From contig QHOQ01000092.1 in assembly GCA_003219355.1 (NCBI GenBank), positions 1 to 5,584 on the forward strand: a DNA stretch of 5,584 nucleotides, given 5' to 3'. The DNA is from Verrucomicrobiota bacterium (GTDB lineage: Bacteria > Verrucomicrobiota > Verrucomicrobiia > Chthoniobacterales > UBA10450). The notes below the pieces were generated by a model that was not told the DNA's origin, did no database searches, and saw only the letters and a list, made by a program, of their open reading frames with translations. A program made the translations under genes and the position numbers. Positions 1 to 5,133 of the stretch are shown here, in pieces. Positions within the stretch are counted from its first letter, which is position 1. The number at the start of each line of letters is the position of its first letter.

Positions 1-936
1 GTCTTTTCCAGCGACGGTCAGCGGCATCGGGTAACGATTGTTCTGCGGTTCATCGACCAGCTCGATTCCCGGCGCTCTCGCCAAAACTTCTCGCGCTCTT
101 TCCACTGAAATAGGTCGCTCAAATTCCGCGCTGATCGCTACCGAATGAGCGCGGTAAACAGGTACGCGTACGCATGTGACCGAAGCCCGGAACTCCGGCA
201 AATGCATGATTTTGCGGCCTTCATTTTGCATCTTCATTTCCTCTTTTGTGTAGCCACTATCGAGAAACGAATCGACGTGCGGCAGAACGTTAAACGCGAT
301 CGGATGCGGATAAATCTGCGACGTAGCTTGATCGACTCGCTTCCCGCTCGTCGGCCCTTCGGGCTTCCCGTCTATGCCGCCGGGCCCCCGCCCGCTCCAT
401 TGTCGATCTTGCGCTTTGACTTGCTGTCTTAATTCGTCGATTGCCCGCGCACCGCTGCCAGAGACTGCCTGATAACTTGCGGCAAAAACACGGTGAACCC
501 CGAAGATGCGGTGCAACGGATAGAGCGCCATCAGCGCGATCGCAGTTGTGCAATTTGGATTGGCGATGAGACCGCGATGACTGCGCACATCCTCGGGATT
601 GATTTCTGGGATCACCAGCGGCACGTGCGGTTCCATTCGAAAAACCGACGAGTTGTCGATTGCAATTGCATCCGCCTGGCAGGCAATCGGAACATATTTT
701 CGCGAAACTTCGCCGCCGGCGCTGAAAAAGGCGATGTCAATCTTGTCGAATGAACTATCGGTGAGTTCTTCCACCGGGATTGAATCATCACGAAATCGAA
801 CTGATTTTCCGGCAGACCGCACCGAACCGATCGCACGCAAGCTCTCCACTGGAAAACTTCGCCGTTCGAGCACACGCAGGAGTTCGATGCCAACCGCGCC
901 AGTCGCGCCGACAATCGCAATGTGATAACCTTTCAT
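1..936 (-). CDS. asd: aspartate-semialdehyde dehydrogenase, 3' end cut by window edge
   Basis: NADPH-dependent enzyme that reduces aspartyl phosphate to aspartate semialdehyde, the branch point to lysine/diaminopimelate, threonine and methionine; cytoplasmic. The minus-strand frame is open from ATG at 936 to base 1 (312 residues) with no stop, so roughly 25-30 C-terminal residues are probably missing compared with the usual 330-340. Visible: N-terminal Rossmann motif (IVGATGAVG, residues 8-16), catalytic cysteine Cys129 in ANPNCTT, the VSGSGA loop after Gln156 (158-163), IAFNVLPHVDSF (213-224), and the substrate/catalytic pair Arg257 and His264 in RVPVYRAHS, spaced 7 apart as in characterised enzymes. 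The cut end reads YPMPLTVAGKD, a typical late family motif. Odd: a Gly/Pro/charged stretch around residues 178-206 makes one loop longer than I expect. It is divergent from the L,D-transpeptidase gene, with 32 bp between the starts. No Shine-Dalgarno sequence is evident. Family assignment is very secure. Confidence 0.95.
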   Translation of the reverse strand, partial: MKGYHIAIVGATGAVGIELLRVLERRSFPVESLRAIGSVRSAGKSVRFRDDSIPVEELTDSSFDKIDIAFFSAGGEVSRKYVPIACQADAIAIDNSSVFRMEPHVPLVIPEINPEDVRSHRGLIANPNCTTAIALMALYPLHRIFGVHRVFAASYQAVSGSGARAIDELRQQVKAQDRQWSGRGPGGIDGKPEGPTSGKRVDQATSQIYPHPIAFNVLPHVDSFLDSGYTKEEMKMQNEGRKIMHLPEFRASVTCVRVPVYRAHSVAISAEFERPISVERAREVLARAPGIELVDEPQNNRYPMPLTVAGKD

Positions 937-946
937 CAACAGCCGG

Positions 947-975
947 ATTCTATCGCCGACCTGATTTGATGCAAA
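947..975 (-). promoter_or_regulatory. candidate sigma70-type promoter of asd
   Basis: On the minus strand, TAGAAT (bases 952-947, five of six matches to TATAAT) lies 17 bp downstream of TTTGCA (975-970, four of six matches to TTGACA). Transcription would begin around base 940, leaving only a few untranslated bases before the asd ATG at 936, which fits the absence of a ribosome binding site. The -35 element would overlap the start codon of the divergent L,D-transpeptidase gene. This is pattern matching only; such matches are common by chance. Confidence 0.3.
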
Positions 976-1430
976 CTTCGCGGACAAACATCCACATCTC
1001 GATTCGCGATCAGCGTCTCACGTTAAAGGACGGCGAAACACCGATCCGCACGTATCCCGTTTCGACTTCTCGATTCGGAATCGGAACCGACGAAGGAAGC
1101 ATGAAAACCCCGACCGGACGGTTCCGCGTGGCAGAAAAAATCGGAGGTGAAATGCCGAGCGACACCGTTTTCCAAGCTCGCGTAGCCCTCAAGCCGGGCG
1201 ATCCGCTTCCTCCGACCGAGGATTGGGTTATGTCGCGAATTTTATGGCTCGACGGTTTAGAGGAACACAACGCCAATACGCGCGAACGTTTTATCTATAT
1301 TCATGGGACAAAAAATGAGGACAAAATCGGCATCCCGGACAGCCACGGCTGCGTGCGAATGCGAAACGCTGATGTCGCAGAGTTATTTACGCTCATCGAT
1401 GAAGGGACACACGTAATAATAGAGGAATAA
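969..1430 (+). CDS. L,D-transpeptidase, YkuD (ErfK/YbiS-type) domain protein without signal peptide
   Basis: Family role: cysteine transpeptidase that forms 3-3 cross-links in peptidoglycan or attaches proteins to it. The 153-residue protein is essentially one YkuD domain. It starts with a beta strand (IHISIRDQRLTLKDG, residues 8-22), followed by YPVSTS (29-34), the KTPTGRFRV segment (46-54) and SRILWLDGLE (89-98). The active site has His112 in IYIHGT and the nucleophile Cys128 in SHGCVRM (125-131), with Arg130; the His-Cys spacing of 16 fits the family. ATG at 969 is chosen because the domain begins right after it, and the open frame further upstream (to 780) is antisense to asd and encodes nothing recognisable. 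TTG at 966 is an alternative. No clear Shine-Dalgarno, signal peptide, membrane segment or LysM domain is seen. No terminator is evident before the lipoprotein gene 105 bp downstream, so co-transcription is possible. Family is secure; the physiological substrate is unknown. Confidence 0.87.
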   Translation: MQTSRTNIHISIRDQRLTLKDGETPIRTYPVSTSRFGIGTDEGSMKTPTGRFRVAEKIGGEMPSDTVFQARVALKPGDPLPPTEDWVMSRILWLDGLEEHNANTRERFIYIHGTKNEDKIGIPDSHGCVRMRNADVAELFTLIDEGTHVIIEE

Positions 1431-1469
1431 CGTTCGCAGCTGAGACACGCGGAAAATGGAGAAAAAGCA

Positions 1470-1498
1470 TTGCGCCCGCGAACTTCCCCGCCTAGAAC
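1470..1498 (+). promoter_or_regulatory. candidate promoter of the small lipoprotein gene
   Basis: TTGCGC (1470-1475, three of six consensus -35 positions) is followed after exactly 17 bp by TAGAAC (1493-1498, four of six consensus -10 positions). Transcription would start near 1505, about 30 nt before the GTG start and upstream of the strong ribosome binding site. The match is weak and unsupported by other evidence. Confidence 0.3.
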
Positions 1499-1517
1499 AT
1501 GACAGCAACCTGCTCGG

Positions 1518-1525
1518 AAAGGAGG
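1518..1525 (+). promoter_or_regulatory. strong Shine-Dalgarno site deciding the lipoprotein start
   Basis: AAAGGAGG is close to a perfect anti-16S match. Its end lies 10 nt before the in-frame GTG at 1536 but 19 nt before the in-frame ATG at 1545, so it favours the GTG start. It is the only strong Shine-Dalgarno sequence I see ahead of any gene in this window. Confidence 0.75.
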
Positions 1526-1535
1526 CGAAGATAGA

Positions 1536-1658
1536 GTGAAATTTATGAAAACGATCATGATTGTGGCCTTATTGGCTACGGCTTTGGGTCTGGGGGCTTG
1601 TGCTCAACACAAGGAGGCAGTGACCACCGGTGCTGGCACGACTGGTTACGCCAAATAG
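1536..1658 (+). CDS. very small lipoprotein with C-terminal lysine
   Basis: Forty-residue precursor. It has a basic N-terminus (MKFMKT), a hydrophobic stretch (IMIVALLATALGLG, residues 7-20) and a lipobox Leu-Gly-Ala-Cys with the acylated cysteine at residue 22. Lipoprotein signal peptidase cleavage would leave a 19-residue mature peptide, CAQHKEAVTTGAGTTGYAK: lipid-modified Cys, a short charged patch, a Thr/Gly-rich flexible part and a C-terminal lysine. GTG at 1536 is preferred over ATG at 1545 because of the spacing to AAAGGAGG; either start gives the same mature peptide. It lies 105 bp after the L,D-transpeptidase gene and is followed by a rho-independent terminator 36 nt past the stop. 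I do not recognise a named family. It is comparable in size to entericidin-like lipoproteins but without clear similarity. A role as peptidoglycan-linked mini-lipoprotein is conceivable from the terminal lysine, but this is inference. Confidence 0.75.
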   Translation: MKFMKTIMIVALLATALGLGACAQHKEAVTTGAGTTGYAK

Positions 1659-1694
1659 CCGGCATCCGAACCATCTGTTGGCGATACTTTTGCC

Positions 1695-1728
1695 AAAAAG
1701 GTCAGGTCCTCGCGACCTGGCCTTTTTT
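1695..1728 (+). terminator. rho-independent terminator after the lipoprotein gene
   Basis: A 14-bp stem pairs 1695-1708 with 1714-1728's first 14 bases, with a single G-U wobble and a 5-nt loop (CTCGC, 1709-1713). The core arms are GGTCAGGTC and GACCTGGCC. The 3' arm runs into six T residues (1723-1728), and the 5' arm begins with five A residues, so it could work in both directions. It separates the envelope genes on the left from the hut operon on the right. Confidence 0.88.
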
Positions 1729-1783
1729 CCTTTGCATTGCGTTTTGTCGAATCGCGCCGATATCAGTAAGGGATTTCTTCACT

Positions 1784-1846
1784 TCGTGATCACACGACGA
1801 GACGCACGGAAAAGTTTTGCGTGCTGTCATTGATTCGGACCGCACG
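1784..1846 (+). promoter_or_regulatory. cluster of CACG/CGTG dyads upstream of hutH, candidate operator
   Basis: Within the gene-free stretch 1729-1928, two dyads sit side by side. TCGTG-ATCA-CACGA spans 1784-1797. The second spans 1804-1824, with arms GCACG and CGTGC flanking G-AAAA-G-TTTT-G, symmetric except for the centre and one G/G pair. The octamer CGCACGGA at 1803-1810 recurs as a direct copy at 1841-1848. That makes five CACG/CGTG half-sites in about 60 bp, 80-145 bp before the hutH start. The arrangement suits a dimeric repressor or activator of the hut operon; the second dyad could instead fold as an RNA hairpin. It does not resemble the Pseudomonas HutC operator. The rest of the gap holds nothing else I can name. 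Confidence 0.35.
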
Positions 1847-1910
1847 GACTATGCCGATGCAATCTGTGCCAGTTGATCCCGCTCTTTAGCCTTCTTCCAT
1901 TTCGTTGAGT

Positions 1911-1916
1911 TCTAAT
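1911..1916 (+). promoter_or_regulatory. possible -10 element of the hut operon
   Basis: TCTAAT matches TATAAT at five of six positions and lies 12 nt before the hutH GTG, which would give an almost leaderless transcript. There is no recognisable -35 hexamer at 16-18 bp upstream, so activation by a bound regulator would be needed, or the match is fortuitous. Confidence 0.2.
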
Positions 1917-1928
1917 TAAGATGTACGG

Positions 1929-3440
1929 GTGGAATTGCGCGGCCAACAGTTGACCCTTGCGGAGATTGCCACAGTGGCGGTCGGGGACACGCCCGTGAAA
2001 GTCTCCTCGTCCGCACGCCCTCGCGTTCTTGCTTCGCGTAAAGTCATCGAAAAAATTATCGCGCGCGGGGCGGCCGTTTACGGCGTCAGCACTGGTTTTG
2101 GCAAGCTGTCGGATGTTCGGATACCGCGCTCCGAATTGGCCGAGCTCCAGCTCAACCTCGTTCGCAGCCACGCTTGCGGAATTGGCAATCCACTTTCCGA
2201 ACCGGAGGTGCGCGCGATGATGTTGCTGCGCGCGAATGTACTTGCTCTCGGCTTCAGCGGAATTCGCCTCGAAATCATCGAGATGCTTTGCGAACTACTG
2301 AACCATCATGTTTGCCCGGTGATTCCAGAAAAAGGTTCGGTCGGGGCCAGCGGCGATCTCGCACCACTTGCTCATCTCGCTCTGAGTCTAATCGGGGAAG
2401 GCGAGGCGTCTTTCGGAGGCGAACGAGTGGAAAGCCGCGAAGCTCTTCGTCGTGCCGGGCTCGAGCCTCAGCATCTGGAGGCAAAAGAAGGGCTCGCGCT
2501 GCTCAATGGTACGCAAGCGATGCACGCGGTGGGCGGGCTCGCGCTTCTTCGCGCCAAGCGGCTCACGCGCGTCGCGGATACTGCCGGCGCGATGAGTCTC
2601 GAAGCTCTCAAGGGAACTCCCGCCGCTTTCGATTTGCGTTTGCAAGAAGCGCGACCGCACCCCGGACAAAAGGCGGTGGCTAAGCATCTTTTGTCGATCT
2701 TGGAGGCGAGCGAGATTCGGGAATCGCACGTCGAAGATGATCTGCGAATTCAGGATGCGTACAGCCTGCGCTGCATGCCGCAAGTGCACGGCGCGGTTCG
2801 CGGCGCGCTGTTACATTGTGAGGACGTGCTCTTTGTTGAATCGGCTTCGGCCACAGATAATCCGCTCGTCTTTTCCGAAAGCGGCGACGTCATTTCGGGC
2901 GGGAATTTCCACGGCGCACCGCTTGCTCTCGCGATGGATTATGCTGCGATCGCGTTGACCGATCTCATGAGCATTAGTGAACGCAGGATCGAGCGTCTGG
3001 TGAACCCAGACATGAATGAAGGCCTGCCCGCATTTCTCGCTCGGCGGCCGGGTATGCAGTCCGGTTTTATGATCGCGCATGTTGCCGCGGCCGCCTTGCT
3101 TAACGAAGCAAAAGTGCTCGCCCATCCATCGAGCATCGATAATGTGCCTACCTCTGGCGGAAAAGAAGATCACGTTTCGATGGGAATGACAGGTGCTTTG
3201 AAATTCCGCGCCATTGTCGATCTTGCGGAAAATTTGCTGGCGATCGAGTTGCTTGCTAGTGCCGAAGGCTTGGAGTATCGGCGTCCGCTTAAAGCCGGTA
3301 TTGGTGTGGAGCGAGCTTTCACTGCTCTCAGGAAAATCGCGCAGCCCCTCACAGAGGATCGTTCGCTCTCCGGCGACATTGCGCGGGTTGCTGAAGCGAT
3401 TCGCCGGGGGGACTTCGATAGCGGCTACGAAAAATTATGA
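1929..3440 (+). CDS. hutH: histidine ammonia-lyase (histidase)
   Basis: First step of histidine degradation: non-oxidative deamination of L-histidine to trans-urocanate and ammonia; cytoplasmic homotetramer in known members. The 503-residue protein is full length. The Ala140-Ser141-Gly142 triad in GSVGASGDLAPLAHL cyclises to the MIO electrophile. Other active-site positions known from Pseudomonas putida HutH are present: Tyr51 before the GFGKL loop, His81 in the RSHACG segment (Ser-His here separates histidases from tyrosine/phenylalanine lyases), Asn193, Tyr278 and Arg281 in QDAYSLRCMPQ, Phe328 in GNFHG, and Glu413 in GGKEDH. The start is GTG at 1929: an in-frame stop lies at 1917-1919, and the protein begins MELRGQQLTL like other histidases. 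No good Shine-Dalgarno site precedes it. The stop overlaps the hutU start (ATGA), indicating translational coupling in a hutH-hutU-ftcD operon. Confidence 0.98.
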   Translation: MELRGQQLTLAEIATVAVGDTPVKVSSSARPRVLASRKVIEKIIARGAAVYGVSTGFGKLSDVRIPRSELAELQLNLVRSHACGIGNPLSEPEVRAMMLLRANVLALGFSGIRLEIIEMLCELLNHHVCPVIPEKGSVGASGDLAPLAHLALSLIGEGEASFGGERVESREALRRAGLEPQHLEAKEGLALLNGTQAMHAVGGLALLRAKRLTRVADTAGAMSLEALKGTPAAFDLRLQEARPHPGQKAVAKHLLSILEASEIRESHVEDDLRIQDAYSLRCMPQVHGAVRGALLHCEDVLFVESASATDNPLVFSESGDVISGGNFHGAPLALAMDYAAIALTDLMSISERRIERLVNPDMNEGLPAFLARRPGMQSGFMIAHVAAAALLNEAKVLAHPSSIDNVPTSGGKEDHVSMGMTGALKFRAIVDLAENLLAIELLASAEGLEYRRPLKAGIGVERAFTALRKIAQPLTEDRSLSGDIARVAEAIRRGDFDSGYEKL

Positions 3441-5104
3441 GCGGTAAACGAATCATCCACGCGCCGCGTGGCAACGATCGGAGTTGCAAAGGCTGGCATC
3501 AGGAAGCGGCCATGCGGATGCTCATGAACAACCTCGATCCGGACGTGGCCGAAGATCCCGACCGGCTCGTTGTTTACGGCGGGACAGGACGCGCTGCAAG
3601 AAGCTGGGAAGCTTTCGAGGCGATCATCCGCTCCCTGCGCGAACTCGAAAATGACCAGACATTGCTGGTGCAGTCGGGAAAACCAGTGGGAAAATTTCGC
3701 ACACATGACGAGGCTCCACGTGTTCTGATTGCAAATTCTAATCTCGTCGGTAATTGGTCGAACTACACGGAATTCAATCGGCTCGAACGCCTGGGTCTCA
3801 CGATGTACGGACAAATGACTGCTGGCTCGTGGATTTATATCGGCAGCCAAGGGATTGTTCAAGGAACGTTCGAAACATTCGCCGCGGCTGGCCGCAAGCA
3901 TTTCGGCGGGTCACTGGAAGGAAAATTTGTTCTGACCGGCGGGCTTGGTGGGATGGGCGGCGCACAACCACTCGCTGCCACGATGAATGGCGCACTATTT
4001 CTAGGCGTCGAAGTCGATCCCGCGCGGATCGAGAAAAGATTGAAGAGTGGCTACTGCGACACGATCGCCTGGTCGCTCGATGAGGCGCTCGAGCTGATTG
4101 AGCATGCGCGTAAAGATCGACAATCGATTTCAGTCGGACTGGTTGGGAACTGCGCCGACGTACTACCGGAAGTCGTTAAACGCGGCGTCGTTCCGGATGT
4201 GCTCACGGATCAAACCAGCGCACACGACGCATTGAACGGCTACGTGCCGCACGGCATGTCACTCGAAGAGGCGATCGCTTTGCGCGCAAAAAGTCCCGAG
4301 GATTACATCCACAAATCGATGCATTCGATGGCTGTTCACGTCGCAGCCATGCTCGCGTTGCAAAAAAAAGGCGCAATCGCGTTCGATTACGGAAACAACA
4401 TTCGCGCTCAGGCGAAAAAGGCCGGCGTTGATAACGCATTCGATATTCCGGGCTTCGTTCCTGAATACATTCGCCCGCTTTTCTGCGAGGGCAGGGGACC
4501 ATTTCGCTGGGTTGCGTTGAGTGGTGATCCCGAAGATATCGCGCGGACCGATCGGCTCGCGCTCGAATTATTTCCCAAAAATCAAACTCTGGCCCGCTGG
4601 ATGAAGCTCGCGAAAGAACGGATTCAATTTCAAGGATTGCCAGCGCGTATTTGCTGGCTCGGCTATGGAGAGCGCGCCGAATTCGGCGTGGCGATGAATG
4701 AGCTAGTGAAACGTGGTGAAATCAAAGCGCCGATTGTCATCGGACGCGACCATCTTGATACCGGTTCGGTCGCGTCGCCCAATCGCGAAACGGAAGGTAT
4801 GCTCGACGGCAGCGACGCGATCGCCGACTGGGCATTGCTCAACGCGCTGATCAACACGGCCGCCGGCGCATCCTGGGTATCGATCCACAACGGCGGTGGT
4901 GTGGGAATTGGCTATTCGCAGCACGCCGGCATGGTTGTCGTCGCCGATGGAAGCGAAAACTCCAAGCACCGGCTTGAGCGCGTTCTTACCAGCGACCCAG
5001 GGATGGGAATCGTCCGCCACGCCGATGCCGGTTATTCGCGGGCGATCGAATTTGCCGCTGAGCGCAACATTGACATCCCGATGGAGCCGCGAGCACGAGA
5101 TTAA
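3437..5104 (+). CDS. hutU: urocanate hydratase (urocanase)
   Basis: Second step of histidine degradation: adds water to urocanate to give 4-imidazolone-5-propionate, using tightly bound NAD+ as an electrophile; cytoplasmic homodimer in known members. The 555-residue protein is full length. Visible motifs: YGGTGRAARSWE (47-58), VQSGKPVGKFRTH (78-90), the glycine-rich NAD+ site TGGLGGMGGAQPLA (167-180), DQTSAHD (258-264), FDYGNN (316-321), and the urocanase signature FQGLPARICWLGYGER (398-413) with the conserved Cys406. HNGGGVGIGYS (484-494) follows near the C-terminus. The ATG overlaps the hutH stop by 4 nt, so translation is probably coupled. The N-terminus (MSGKRIIHAPRG) matches the usual start of the family, so no other start is needed. 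Nothing is missing or truncated. Confidence 0.98.
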   Translation: MSGKRIIHAPRGNDRSCKGWHQEAAMRMLMNNLDPDVAEDPDRLVVYGGTGRAARSWEAFEAIIRSLRELENDQTLLVQSGKPVGKFRTHDEAPRVLIANSNLVGNWSNYTEFNRLERLGLTMYGQMTAGSWIYIGSQGIVQGTFETFAAAGRKHFGGSLEGKFVLTGGLGGMGGAQPLAATMNGALFLGVEVDPARIEKRLKSGYCDTIAWSLDEALELIEHARKDRQSISVGLVGNCADVLPEVVKRGVVPDVLTDQTSAHDALNGYVPHGMSLEEAIALRAKSPEDYIHKSMHSMAVHVAAMLALQKKGAIAFDYGNNIRAQAKKAGVDNAFDIPGFVPEYIRPLFCEGRGPFRWVALSGDPEDIARTDRLALELFPKNQTLARWMKLAKERIQFQGLPARICWLGYGERAEFGVAMNELVKRGEIKAPIVIGRDHLDTGSVASPNRETEGMLDGSDAIADWALLNALINTAAGASWVSIHNGGGVGIGYSQHAGMVVVADGSENSKHRLERVLTSDPGMGIVRHADAGYSRAIEFAAERNIDIPMEPRARD

Positions 5105-5133
5105 GCGGAAGATACAAAACCGGCTGCGACATT

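Noticed and set aside
780..968. Upstream in-frame extension of the L,D-transpeptidase to 780
   Set aside because: It is antisense to the start of asd, shows no signal peptide or domain, and the YkuD fold begins right after ATG 969.
1432..1482. GTTCGC / GCGAAC inverted repeat as a terminator of the transpeptidase gene
   Set aside because: Only 6 bp of stem across a 39-nt loop and no T-tract follows.
1598..1833. Two plus-strand open frames over the lipoprotein end and terminator
   Set aside because: They overlap the lipoprotein gene in other frames and read through the terminator hairpin. Composition is unlike a protein and there is no ribosome binding site.
1873..1900. TTGATC / TTCCAT pair (16-bp spacing) as the hut promoter
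   Set aside because: The -10 element matches only three of six positions; not better than chance in this stretch.
1921..1953. Mini-ORF at the hutH start as a histidine attenuation leader peptide
   Set aside because: It contains no histidine codons, has no ribosome binding site and no terminator hairpin follows it.
2174..2683. 169-codon plus-strand frame inside hutH
   Set aside because: Arg/Ser-rich out-of-frame shadow of hutH, whose own frame contains every active-site motif.
3425..3901. 158-codon minus-strand open frame inside hutU
   Set aside because: Antisense shadow of a fully conserved hutU region, with no recognisable domain and low-plausibility composition.
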